Source: UBA5793 sp040255465 (lineage in GTDB: Bacteria > Planctomycetota > Phycisphaerae > Phycisphaerales > UBA5793). Taken from it: a stretch of DNA of 64,000 nucleotides. A model generated the notes under the pieces. That model was not told the origin of the DNA, searched no databases, and worked only from the letters and a program-made list of their open reading frames with translations. A program made the translations under genes and the position numbers. Shown piece by piece: positions 17,551 through 26,012 of the stretch (position 1 is its first letter; each line of letters begins with the position of its first letter). The stretch lies in NCBI GenBank assembly GCA_040255465.1, contig JBDZVA010000001.1, positions 682,001 through 746,000 on the forward strand. Direction: 5' to 3'.

Positions 17551-17690
17551 CATGCCTTGACCCGCTTCGGGCAAGGCATGCGATGGCGCGGTGGACCATC
17601 GAAAGAGCAGAGCGTTTGAGAGCCGTTGCCCGCTCGTCATGCTTCACGCAGCCTTCGACGCGGCTCAGGCCAGGGAGCCGATGAAGCATG
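17551..17690. repeat. Two large intergenic hairpins
   Basis: Hairpin 1: CATGCCTTG (17551-17559) with CAAGGCATG (17572-17580), continued after one unpaired base by CCCG/CGGG around CTT. Hairpin 2: CATGCTTCA (17638-17646) with TGAAGCATG (17682-17690), enclosing GGCTC (17662-17666) with GAGCC (17675-17679). Between them CGATGG and CCATCG (17581-17601) also pair. No T-run follows any of them. Confidence 0.65.
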
Positions 17691-17729
17691 GCACCGCGCG
17701 ACGTGAAGCAGCGGGACTCGGCTGGCGCT

Positions 17730-17838
17730 GAACGCTTGTCGCTTTGGGCACGGGATCAGTGTCGACGGGCAGGGGTCGCCGGAACTCTTATCACCCCCGA
17801 CATCGAACTCCGCGCTGGGCCGCGGCGTTCGATGCCAC
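17730..17838. repeat. Dispersed repeat copy 2
   Basis: Same ordered blocks as at 646-738: GAACGCTTGTCGCT, GATCAGTGT, GACATCGAACTCC and GTTCGATGCCAC. The inverted repeat CATCGAAC (17801-17808) / GTTCGATG (17827-17834) is conserved with the same 18-base loop although the loop sequence differs, which suggests the pairing is maintained. Confidence 0.6.
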
Positions 17839-17862
17839 GCGATCGAGATGCCGCAATGGATT

Positions 17863-18331
17863 CCATTGTGAGATTCCCCGGAATTGGCTTGCAGGTTGGT
17901 GGGTTATCTGGTATGTTGGTGGCGTGGGGAGACGAGTTGCAGATTGGATGATTGGCGGGAAGAGACGGTGCTTCGTTCGAGGGGTCGCAGGCCGGGTGTA
18001 GGGAGGAGAGGAAGTGAATGGAAGCGAAGTCGCCGCACCGCGAGATCGAGTGTCCAACCCGGTGGGATGCGCTTCCAGAGCGGCGCTTATCGCCACCCTA
18101 CGTTCGGACGCACGCTACTTGCTCCATTGTCAGATTCCCCGGAATTGGCTTGCAGTCTGGCGGGTTTTCTGGTATGTTGGTGCAAGGGAGAACGAGGAGC
18201 GAATCGGATGATCGGCGGGAAGAGACGGGGCAGGGTTCGAGGTCGCGCGGTGTTTGCAAGGCCGAACGTCCAACCCGGTGCGTTTCGCAGAGCCTCAACA
18301 GCACCCTACTTCTGCACGCACGCTACTTGCT
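17863..18331. repeat. Abutting direct duplication before the HAF gene
   Basis: Copy 1 (17863-18123) and copy 2 (18124-18331) start with CCATTGTSAGATTCCCCGGA, share a TCTGGTATGTTGGTG block and a GGCGGGAAGAGACGG block, then GTCCAACCCGGTG, and end with CACGCTACTTGCT. Copy 2 is about 50 bases shorter through internal loss. A truncated third piece (GGTATGTTGG) follows at once. The arrangement indicates a tandem duplication with later decay. Confidence 0.7.
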
Positions 18332-18365
18332 GGTATGTTGGAGGGGTCGATGCGGGAGCATTGAG

Positions 18366-19742
18366 ATGAAGATTGGCCGACGGCTCATTGTGACTTTGGT
18401 GATTGCGGTGCTGGCGAATAGTGCAGTGGCGCAGGAGTATCGCTACGCCTTCTTTCAATTGCCGCCGCTGGGCGGTGATGACAGTTACGGCGGTGGAATC
18501 AATGAACTGGGAACCTCCGTCGGGTCAGCATTCCTGCCGGGCAACGTCTTCCACGCGACCTTGTGGAGCGAGGGGCAGCCGCTCGATCTTGGCACGCTCG
18601 GCGGCAGCGACAGTGAAGCGCGAGCCATCAATGACGACAACTGGGTCGTCGGATGGTCCCGGCTACCCAATGGCGAACGAGGTGCGTTCCTCTGGCGCAA
18701 TGGCCAGATGGAGAACCTCGGCACACTCGGCGGCGACAGCGCGGAAGCGCAGGCCATTAACAACTCCGGACAGGTCGTCGGGTGGTCAGAGGTCATCCCG
18801 GGGCAAGGGAGTCCGCAGAGCGCTTTCGTATGGTCCGACGGCGAGATGAGTGCACTTTCCGCACTTGAACCGGGATTGGGCACGAACGCAATCGGCATCA
18901 ACAATTTCAGTGAGATTGTCGGCGTTGCTCTCATTACCGATCCTCGGCATCCGAAGACGACTCTTCGCAGAGCCGCGCTGTGGGCGAATGGCGAAGTCAA
19001 TGACCTCGGATCTCTTGATCCGGAGTCCGCCGCCGTTGCGACGGCGATCAATGACAATTCCGTTGTTGTGGGGTACTCGCGATTGCCGACAGGCAAGGAG
19101 CGTGCGACGTTGTGGTTCAACGATCGCATCCACGACCTGGGCACGCCGGGCACAGGCGAGTCTGTTGCCTACGACATCAACAATGCGGGCCAGGTTGTTG
19201 GATTCGGAAATACGGGATTCAGCGTGTTTGTCGGATTCTTGTGGGAGCAAAGTCGAGGAATGCAACGCCTGAACGATTTGGCTCCTCCTCGCCTTCGCGA
19301 TGTTGGCGGAATCGACACGGCTTGGGAAATCAACGACGCGGGTCAGATTTCCGGGACCGCGCACCCACCGGGTGATCCGATCAGTGGAATCGCGTTCCTG
19401 ATGTCACCGGTGAGTCCCACGATGACACTCGAATCCCCGTCACCTGGCGGCGCGGGAACGAACAACACCATTACGATAACCAACGTCACCCCCGGCGCGC
19501 GCGTCACGTTCCTCTACTCCCGCCACGGCGGCGGGACGCGCATCCCCGGCTGCGACCTCCAGCAGAATGCGCTCCAACTCGACAATCCGACCGTCATCGG
19601 CACGGCCACGGCGAACCAGAACGGCGTCGCCACGATCACCCGACCCGTCCCCCTCATCGCACGCGGCCAGACCATCCTGTTCCAGGCCGTGGTGCAGGGG
19701 GAGTGTGCGATCAGCCAGCTTGTCGTGTGGCGGTTTGAATGA
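18366..19742 (+). CDS. Secreted HAF-repeat protein
   Basis: A 458-residue protein with a signal peptide (KIGRRLIVTLVIAVLANSAVAQ, cleavage after AVA) and about seven tandem HAF-type repeats in which a LGTLGG motif is followed by AxAINxxGQVVGWS. A C-terminal domain of about 110 residues (from SPGGAGTNNTITITN) with two cysteines follows, similar in layout to the end of the FG-GAP protein at 48.4 kb. HAF repeats are predicted to form a beta-propeller outside the cytoplasm; the function is unknown. The frame is open upstream to 18018 through repeat DNA, but the signal peptide fixes the start at 18366. Confidence 0.82.
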   Translation: MKIGRRLIVTLVIAVLANSAVAQEYRYAFFQLPPLGGDDSYGGGINELGTSVGSAFLPGNVFHATLWSEGQPLDLGTLGGSDSEARAINDDNWVVGWSRLPNGERGAFLWRNGQMENLGTLGGDSAEAQAINNSGQVVGWSEVIPGQGSPQSAFVWSDGEMSALSALEPGLGTNAIGINNFSEIVGVALITDPRHPKTTLRRAALWANGEVNDLGSLDPESAAVATAINDNSVVVGYSRLPTGKERATLWFNDRIHDLGTPGTGESVAYDINNAGQVVGFGNTGFSVFVGFLWEQSRGMQRLNDLAPPRLRDVGGIDTAWEINDAGQISGTAHPPGDPISGIAFLMSPVSPTMTLESPSPGGAGTNNTITITNVTPGARVTFLYSRHGGGTRIPGCDLQQNALQLDNPTVIGTATANQNGVATITRPVPLIARGQTILFQAVVQGECAISQLVVWRFE

Positions 19743-20159
19743 GGGTTTGCGACGCGTGCGTCGCTGCTAAGCATGGGGGGATGCGATGGCGCAAGCGTTC
19801 AGCGGGCGGTCGGGAACGCTGGTCGCGGGTGGCGCGGGAGTTTGCGACGCGTGCGTCGCTGCTAGACATGGGGGGATGCGATGGCGCAAGCGTTCAGCGA
19901 GGGGTCTGGAACGCTGGTTGCGGGTGGCGGGAGAGTTCTGCGACACGAGGGTTGTTGCCGGAAACCCCTTATCAGGGGGTGATTTGGCTGGGTGAGGGTG
20001 AGGGGCGGGATTCGGCTCGGATGGGGCAAATGGTCGATGTGAGGGAGGGTAAACCCTGACTTCCTTGTGGAATAGGGGTCATTTGCGGCCATTCTGCGTG
20101 TTTCTTAGAATCATTTGAACCTTCGCGCGTCATTTTCCATACATATGGATGAGGCAATG
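19743..20159. other. Repeat-bearing gap before the sigma factor gene
   Basis: About 400 bases without a credible gene. The first half is the 95-bp tandem repeat, followed by an imperfect ACCCCTTATCAGGGGGT hairpin (about 19969-19985) that could end the HAF transcript. The AT-rich end (20090-20144) presumably carries the sigma gene promoter, but no clear hexamer pair was seen. Confidence 0.45.
19744..19933. repeat. 95-bp tandem repeat, two copies, with dispersed palindrome
   Basis: Two copies with a 95-base period. Each starts with TTTGCGACGCGTGCGTCGCT, continues through GGGGGGATGCGATGGCGCAA and ends in a GGAACGCTGGT-containing segment; a fragment of a third (TCTGCGACACGAGG) follows. The heads (19749-19764 and 19844-19859) are copies of the GCGACGC-type palindrome that recurs elsewhere in the window. 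Confidence 0.75.
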
Positions 20160-21221
20160 ATGCGAAAGACCTTCCGATCAACCCGTTCTCCGTTCGAGCA
20201 GATGCAGTACCACGATGGCCTGCAGGCGCCGATCCGGCCCAGCCGCACCACGGCGAGGCCCGATCTGCGGCCTGATGAGTCGCGTGCGATTGCGGAGCTG
20301 CTCAGTCATCCGATCGATTTCATAGACAGCCCCGCGTTCCACGAGAACGAGGCGGATGTCCGGATTTACGAGAAGTCGATCGCCAAGCCGGATATCTCCT
20401 GGTACCAGCCCTTGATGGATCGTTTGACGCGCTCGCCGAACCAGTCGGTCTCGAGCGGGCAGATCAAGCGGTTGACGGGCAAGCAGGAGAAGGTCCTGTT
20501 CCACCAGTTCAACTATGCGAAGTTCCGGATCCGTCAGATCCAGGAGCAACTGGGGATGAAGGACGACGACAAGCCGGCTTCGGTTGAGCCGACGCTCGAA
20601 CAGATCCGCGAGATGCTCAAGTGGCATCGCGTGGTGGAGGATTTGCGGATTCAGATTGCCGAGAGCAACGTCGGCCTGGTGATTGCCATGGCGCGTCGGA
20701 CTCGGATTCGGGATCTGGAGTTTGCCGACCTGGTCAGCGAGGGCAACATGGCGCTGCTGCGCAGTGCTGAGAAGTTCAACGCGGACTACGGCTTCAAGTT
20801 CTCGACGTATGCGTGCCAGTCGATTCTCAAGGCGTTCAGCCGACTTGGCGTGAAGGCCAGCCGGCACCGCGAGCGGTTTCCTGTCGAGTTCGAACCTGAA
20901 CTCGAGACGGCCAAGCCTTTTGACGAGCGGCGCGAGTCGCTCGACCAGGATTGTGCCGAGGAAGTGGCGAGCATCGTCGAGGAGAACCGTTGCGGCCTGA
21001 CTGACGTGGAGATGTCGATCATCCGGCATCGCTTCGGCCTGGGCAGCAAGAGTGAGGATGACAAGAACCTCACGCTTGGACAGGTCGGCCAGATCGTCGG
21101 CGTGGGCAAGGAACGGGTGCGACAGATCCAGGTGAAGGCGCTGGCGAAGATCCGGCGCGAACTGGAGACGCGCTTCCTCTACCGCGAACCCGTTGAGGAT
21201 CATCGCCCGATCACGAACTAG
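20160..21221 (+). CDS. RNA polymerase sigma factor, sigma-70 family
   Basis: A 353-residue sigma factor. Region 2 is visible as DLVSEGNMALLRSAEKF with YGFKFSTYACQSI, and region 4 as a helix-turn-helix (LTLGQVGQIVGVGKERVRQIQ). The N-terminal 110 residues do not show region 1.2 or the RpoD-box clearly, and the 2.3-2.4 segment reads ILKAFSRLG instead of the housekeeping WIRQAI, so this is an alternative group 2/3-like factor. GATGAGG lies five bases before the ATG at 20160; ATGs at 20145 and 20157 are in frame. A terminator follows. The regulon is unknown. Confidence 0.85.
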   Translation: MRKTFRSTRSPFEQMQYHDGLQAPIRPSRTTARPDLRPDESRAIAELLSHPIDFIDSPAFHENEADVRIYEKSIAKPDISWYQPLMDRLTRSPNQSVSSGQIKRLTGKQEKVLFHQFNYAKFRIRQIQEQLGMKDDDKPASVEPTLEQIREMLKWHRVVEDLRIQIAESNVGLVIAMARRTRIRDLEFADLVSEGNMALLRSAEKFNADYGFKFSTYACQSILKAFSRLGVKASRHRERFPVEFEPELETAKPFDERRESLDQDCAEEVASIVEENRCGLTDVEMSIIRHRFGLGSKSEDDKNLTLGQVGQIVGVGKERVRQIQVKALAKIRRELETRFLYREPVEDHRPITN

Positions 21222-21268
21222 GAGGTTCGTGAGAATAGACGGGCGCTCACAAGTCTCTCTCTCCTTCG

Positions 21269-21307
21269 CAGCGCCCTTTGACGAAAGTCTGGGGCGCTGT
21301 TGTTTTT
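21269..21307 (+). terminator. Terminator after the sigma factor gene
   Basis: CAGCGCCC (21269-21276) pairs with GGGCGCTG (21292-21299) around a 15-base loop and is followed by TTGTTTTT. It lies about 50 bases after the sigma stop codon and separates it from the symporter operon. Confidence 0.72.
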
Positions 21308-21390
21308 GGCGAGGTTTGTGCGGCTTTTCCGATGGGTAATATCGTTGCGCGGAATCTCTGTGCAGCGAAACGCCTGCCCCGGGAGAGCGC

Positions 21391-22989
21391 GTGCCTACGC
21401 CGGAACCCATTGAACACATCTCGGCGGTGAGTCGGCTGGCGGGTGTCGACTGGCTGGTGCTGCTCGGGTATGGCGCGCTGCTGGTGGTGACGGGCTGGCT
21501 GGTCTCGCGGCGCAAGCACGACAGCACGGATGATTACTTCCTGGGCGGGCGAAACGTGCCGGCCTGGGCGGTGGCGATCTCGGTGCTGGCCACGTCGCTG
21601 AGCGCGGCGACGTTTATCGGCGGGCCGGAGCAGTCGTATCGCGGGAACCTGACGTACTTGTCGGCGAACATCGGGGCGATCATCGCGGTGCTGGTCGTGG
21701 CGGCGTTTTTCATCCCGGTGTTCTATCGCTACAACGTGAGCACGGTGTATGAACTGCTCGAACGGCGCTTCGGGCCGAGGGCGCGGCTGTGCTCGAGCGT
21801 GATGTACATGCTCGGGCGGGTGCTGGCGAGCGGGTCGCGGGTGTACATCGCGGCGATCCCGGCGTCGCTGATCGTGTTCGGCGACATCGAAGCGCGGCAT
21901 GTGCTGGCGGCGGTGCTGCTGTTCATGATCGCGGGGATCGGGTACACGTTCGTCGGCGGCGTGGCGAGCGTGATCTGGACGGATGTGATTCAGACGGTGG
22001 TGTTCGTCGGCGCGGCGGTGATCGCGGCGGCGGTGCTGCTGGATCGCATTCCCATCGGGGCGGGGGAACTGGTTGATGTGCTGCGGACGCCGGGTGACGG
22101 GGCGCCGTCGAAGCTGGCGCTGCTGGACGTGTCGGTGAATCCTTCTTCGAGCTACACCGTGTGGACGGCGCTGACGGGGTTTGTGCTGTTCAACATCGCA
22201 GCGTACGGGACGGATCACGACCTGGCGCAGCGGACGCTGACGTGCAAGTCGGCACTCAAGGGAAGTCGGAGCGTGATCGGGGCGATCCTGGTGGGGTTGC
22301 CGGTGACATTTGTGTTCATGTTGATCGGGCTGTTGCTCTTTGTGTTCTACAACCGGCCGGATGTGATGGGCGCGGCGGGGCCGCATGCGGGCGTGGACGA
22401 CACGCGCGAGGTGTTTCTCAATTTCATTCTGAATGAACTGCCGGCGGGCTTGCCGGGGTTGATGATGGCGGGGTTGTTCGCGGCGGGGCTGTCGACGATC
22501 AACTCGTCACTGAACGCGATGGCGTCGGCGTTTACGAACGACGTGTACAAGCATGTCGTGCGCGGGCGGGCGGATTCGCATTACCTGCTGGTTGGGCGTG
22601 CGGCGGTGATCGGGTGGGGCGTGGTGCTGACGGTGTTTGCCGGGCTGTGCATGTACTGGCACCAGAGCACGAATCAGTCGCTGATCGATTTTGCGCTGTC
22701 GGTGATGACGTATGCGTACCCGGGGCTGCTGGCGGTGTTTCTGGTGGCGATCTTCACGCGGCTGGGCAACAGCGTCAGCGCGATCGCGGCGCTGGTGGTT
22801 GGGACGGCGATGGCGATTTATTTGACGCCGGGGATGTTTGAGAGTTTGAAGCCGGGCTTTTTGGTGGAGATGAAGCCGGCGTATCCGTGGCGGCTGCTGG
22901 CGAGCACGGCGGTGGCGCTGGTGGTGTGCAATTTGGGGCCGGCGGGGATGGCGGCCGACGGGCTGGCGTCGAATGATGAGGCGCGATGA
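21391..22989 (+). CDS. Sodium/solute symporter (SSS family), probable muropeptide-sugar importer
   Basis: A 532-residue membrane protein with about 13 to 14 hydrophobic helices. The SSS signature elements are present: DDYFLGGRNVPAWA near the N-terminus, SAATFIGGPEQSY in the sodium-binding first helices, and LFAAGLSTINSSLNAMASAF in the central region. It starts at GTG 21391 with GGGAGAG just upstream. The next gene overlaps its end by four bases and the following genes degrade hexosamine and N-acetylmuramate compounds, so import of an amino sugar or anhydromuropeptide sugar is inferred. Direct evidence of substrate is absent. Confidence 0.85.
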   Translation: MPTPEPIEHISAVSRLAGVDWLVLLGYGALLVVTGWLVSRRKHDSTDDYFLGGRNVPAWAVAISVLATSLSAATFIGGPEQSYRGNLTYLSANIGAIIAVLVVAAFFIPVFYRYNVSTVYELLERRFGPRARLCSSVMYMLGRVLASGSRVYIAAIPASLIVFGDIEARHVLAAVLLFMIAGIGYTFVGGVASVIWTDVIQTVVFVGAAVIAAAVLLDRIPIGAGELVDVLRTPGDGAPSKLALLDVSVNPSSSYTVWTALTGFVLFNIAAYGTDHDLAQRTLTCKSALKGSRSVIGAILVGLPVTFVFMLIGLLLFVFYNRPDVMGAAGPHAGVDDTREVFLNFILNELPAGLPGLMMAGLFAAGLSTINSSLNAMASAFTNDVYKHVVRGRADSHYLLVGRAAVIGWGVVLTVFAGLCMYWHQSTNQSLIDFALSVMTYAYPGLLAVFLVAIFTRLGNSVSAIAALVVGTAMAIYLTPGMFESLKPGFLVEMKPAYPWRLLASTAVALVVCNLGPAGMAADGLASNDEAR

Positions 22990-24848
22990 GTGAGCCGCTG
23001 CCGCTGATTCCGACGCCGAAGAGTGTGCGCGTGACGGGCGGGGCGGTGGCGCTGCGTGACGAGGCGCTGGCGATTTACATGATCGGCTGCGATCGCATCG
23101 ACGTCTCAGGTGCGGCGGAGGCGGTTGACTTGGATGTTGTCGATGTGGAAGGCGCGGCGGATGTTGTGGTGCGCGTGACGGAGGCGGGGGTGGATCCGCA
23201 GAGCATTCGCGGGCAGTCGTATCGGCTGGAGATTGCGCGGCCGGGTCAGGGGCGAAGGTGGATTGCGCGGATTGAGTCGCCGAGTGTGAGCGGGTCGCGA
23301 TACGGTCTCGCGACGCTGCGGCAGGTGATGCGATGTGCGCGGCTCGGGTGGACGATCCATGAGATGGTGATCGAGGATGAGCCGTCGTTTGCGGTGCGCG
23401 GTGTGCTGCTGGATGTCTCGCGCGATCGGGTGCCGACGATGGAGATGCTGCGGGAGATCATGCAGCAACTCGCGGCGCTGAAGATCAATCACCTTCAACT
23501 CTATATGGAACACACGTTCGCGTATGCGGGACATGAAGAGGTGTGGCACGAGGCATCGCCGCTGACGGCGGAGGAGATTGGAACACTTGGCGCCCTGGCG
23601 GCAGAGCATGGTATCGAACTCGCGGCGAATCAGAACTGCTTCGGGCACTTGACGCGATGGTTGAAGTTGCCAAGGTATGCGCCGCTGGCGGAGACGCATG
23701 GGGAGTGGGTGTTTGATAATGGTGAGGTGCGGGTGCCGCGAAGCGGGCCGTTCAGTGTGTGTCCTGTTGATCCGGGCTCGCTGGCGCTGGTGGATGATCT
23801 GCTTGGGCAGTTGCTGCCGTGCTTTGCGTCGCCGCGGGTGAACATTGGTTGCGACGAGACGTTTGATGTTGGGACCGGGCGCAGTCGAGATGCAGTGGCG
23901 CAGCGCGGGCGGGTGTTGGTGTATGCGGAGTATGTGAATGCGGTCGCGGCAATTGCGCGGACGCATGACAAGACGCCGATGTTCTGGGCAGACATCGCGC
24001 TGCGCGAGCCGGCGGCGCTGGATCTGCTCGATGAAGACCTCGTGGCGCTGGTGTGGGGATATGAGTCGAATGCACCGTTTGAGAGGTGGGGTCGGGCGAT
24101 TCGCGGGTCGACGCACGGTGAGCGCGAAATCTGGATGTGTCCCGGAACGAGCAGTTGGCGGAGCATCGCGGGGCGCACGACGGAGCGGCGGGGAAACCTG
24201 ATCGCCGCAGCGCGAGCCGGCCTGGCTCACGGCGCGACGGGGTATCTTGTCACCGACTGGGGCGATCACGGACACCGGCAGCAGTGGCCGATCGCGCTGC
24301 ACGGCCTGGCGGATGGCGCGGCGGCAGCGTGGAACGCCGAGGCGGCTGATCAGTTTGATGCGCGGGCGGCGTCGATTCAACTAATGGGTGATGCGACCGG
24401 CGAACTCGGCACCTGGATGGAAGCGCTGGGCGATCTTGACCTCGCCTTGCGCGATGGATCACATGGCGAACGCATTCTCAATGCGAGCGCGATGTTTGTC
24501 GATCTGCATGAGCCGCTGACGACTGAGCCGCACTTTGGCGGGGCGTTGACAAACTGGCTGGCGGTGCGCGACCGGCTGAGCGAGTTGTCAGCGTCGATGC
24601 CGCGGATTGACGATGGGCTGATGCGCGAGGATCTACTCCACACGCTGGAGGTCTGCCGAGCGGCGATTGATCGGGCGCTCATGCGACGAGGACAAGCGGG
24701 GATCAGTTGCGGCCAACTGGCTCGCAACGTCCGTCAAGTCATCGGCGAACACCGCCGATTGTGGCTGGAGCGCTGCAGGGCGGGGGGTTTGGCGGACAGT
24801 TGCCGATACTATGAGGTGGTGGCCGAGGAACTCGAACGGTCCATGTGA
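22986..24848 (+). CDS. Glycoside hydrolase family 20-like beta-N-acetylhexosaminidase
   Basis: A 620-residue protein with a GH20 N-terminal domain (PLIPTPKSVRVTGG, the typical opening) and a TIM barrel starting at RGVLLDVSRDRVP. The catalytic Asp-Glu pair is visible at residues 290-291 (IGCDETFDVG), as in substrate-assisted GH20 enzymes. There is no signal peptide, which points to cytoplasmic action on imported disaccharides such as GlcNAc-anhydroMurNAc, like NagZ. It overlaps the symporter by four bases (ATGA) and precedes anmK. It would supply GlcNAc and anhMurNAc. The C-terminal 150 residues are family-specific. Confidence 0.82.
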   Translation: MSEPLPLIPTPKSVRVTGGAVALRDEALAIYMIGCDRIDVSGAAEAVDLDVVDVEGAADVVVRVTEAGVDPQSIRGQSYRLEIARPGQGRRWIARIESPSVSGSRYGLATLRQVMRCARLGWTIHEMVIEDEPSFAVRGVLLDVSRDRVPTMEMLREIMQQLAALKINHLQLYMEHTFAYAGHEEVWHEASPLTAEEIGTLGALAAEHGIELAANQNCFGHLTRWLKLPRYAPLAETHGEWVFDNGEVRVPRSGPFSVCPVDPGSLALVDDLLGQLLPCFASPRVNIGCDETFDVGTGRSRDAVAQRGRVLVYAEYVNAVAAIARTHDKTPMFWADIALREPAALDLLDEDLVALVWGYESNAPFERWGRAIRGSTHGEREIWMCPGTSSWRSIAGRTTERRGNLIAAARAGLAHGATGYLVTDWGDHGHRQQWPIALHGLADGAAAAWNAEAADQFDARAASIQLMGDATGELGTWMEALGDLDLALRDGSHGERILNASAMFVDLHEPLTTEPHFGGALTNWLAVRDRLSELSASMPRIDDGLMREDLLHTLEVCRAAIDRALMRRGQAGISCGQLARNVRQVIGEHRRLWLERCRAGGLADSCRYYEVVAEELERSM

Positions 24849-24881
24849 GCGCCGGTCAGCCGGGAGATGGCGGAGAAGAGC

Positions 24882-26012
24882 ATGAGCAGTACGCGGCTGG
24901 TCGTGGGGTGCATGACGGGCACGAGCATTGATGCGCTCGACGTGGCTCTTGTCGAGATCGGCGGCAGTGGGTTGGACATGCGGGCCCGGCTGGTGCGGAC
25001 GGTGAGTCATTCGCTGGGTTCGTTGGGCGATCGACTGCGGCGATTTGCGCAGCAGGAAGCGATGCCGGCGCGCGCGATCGCCGAACTCAGCCGCGATTTC
25101 GGTCTGCTGCACGTCAAGGCGATTCGCGAGACGATCGGGCGCGACATTGCTGATCTGGTGGCGGTGCACGGGCAGACGGTGTTTCACGCGCCGCCGCTGA
25201 CGTGGCAGTTGTTCGAGCCGGCGATGGTGGCGCGCGAGGTGTGTCTGCCGGTCGTGTGCAACTTCCGCGCGGCGGATGTCGCGAGCGGGGGGCAGGGGGC
25301 GCCGATCACGCCGATTGCAGATTACATCATGTTTCGCGATCTCAAGGAGCGGCGCGGGGTGCTCAACCTCGGGGGGTTCTGCAATTACACGACGCTGCCG
25401 CCCAAGTCGGCGCGGCAGGAGCATTTCAAGGTCATTGATGACATCCGGGCCGGCGACATCTGCGCGTGCAACCATGTGCTCGATGGTCTGGCGCGGCTGC
25501 TGTTCAACCTGCCGTTTGATGAAGGCGGGTCGCAGGCGCTGGCGGGGCAGGTCGACGATGCCTGTTTCCAGCAGTTCGTCGAATTGTTTGAAAATCAGGT
25601 CGGCCTCGGCCGGTCGCTGGGCACCAATGACGAACTGGCGGAACGCATCGACGGGATTACCAAGAGTCGGGGCCAGGATGGCCGTGCGGTGAAGACTGAT
25701 CCGCGGTCGATCATCGTGCGATCGGCATGCGCTGCGGTGGCGACGGTGGCGCTGGATCACGTCGGGCCGATCGATCGACTGATCCTCTCGGGTGGCGGTG
25801 TGCTCAACAAGGCGCTGCTGGGGGAGTTTCAGAAGCGATCGAGAGCGCCGGTAAATCGCAGTGATGATCTTGATGTTCCCGCGCCGTACCGCGAAGCAAT
25901 GGCCATGGCCATCCTTGGCGCGCTGTGCCAGGAGCGGATTCCCATCACGCTGCCGCAGGTGACGAAGTTGAGTGGTGCGGCGCCGGTGGCGGGTTCGTGG
26001 GTGTATCCATGA
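24882..26012 (+). CDS. anmK: Anhydro-N-acetylmuramic acid kinase
   Basis: A 376-residue ASKHA-fold kinase with the family opening GCMTGTSIDALDVALVE, the AVHGQTVFH catalytic-region motif, NFRAADVASGGQGAP and the late LILSGGGVLN. AnmK hydrolyses and phosphorylates 1,6-anhydroMurNAc to MurNAc-6-phosphate, the substrate of MurQ, whose gene overlaps its stop codon by four bases. The start at 24882 is chosen because GGAG lies six bases upstream; ATG 24867 has its GGGAG immediately adjacent, which is too close. The length is normal for AnmK. Confidence 0.94.
   Translation: MSSTRLVVGCMTGTSIDALDVALVEIGGSGLDMRARLVRTVSHSLGSLGDRLRRFAQQEAMPARAIAELSRDFGLLHVKAIRETIGRDIADLVAVHGQTVFHAPPLTWQLFEPAMVAREVCLPVVCNFRAADVASGGQGAPITPIADYIMFRDLKERRGVLNLGGFCNYTTLPPKSARQEHFKVIDDIRAGDICACNHVLDGLARLLFNLPFDEGGSQALAGQVDDACFQQFVELFENQVGLGRSLGTNDELAERIDGITKSRGQDGRAVKTDPRSIIVRSACAAVATVALDHVGPIDRLILSGGGVLNKALLGEFQKRSRAPVNRSDDLDVPAPYREAMAMAILGALCQERIPITLPQVTKLSGAAPVAGSWVYP

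Larger units (their letters stand above)
16824..18365. other. Repeat-rich gene-free region
   Basis: About 1.5 kb in which no open frame shows protein-like sequence. It is built of several repeat types: GGGTGA-type short repeats (16829-16866), three GAGCGCYTCYGTG copies (about 17190-17263), GxxExxY-type CACGAAG/CGCAGAG repeats (17407-17515), two large hairpins (17551-17690), a dispersed repeat (17730-17838) and an abutting direct duplication (17863-18331). Frames running through it encode low-complexity sequence only. It resembles a sink for intergenic mobile repeats. Confidence 0.65.

Noticed and set aside
17178..17689. Several open frames of 70-140 codons in the repeat region
   Set aside because: They run through direct and inverted repeats, lack ribosome binding sites, and overlap each other on both strands with low-complexity translations.
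18018..18365. Upstream extension of the HAF protein frame
   Set aside because: The extension translates duplicated non-coding DNA, and a complete signal peptide begins at 18366.
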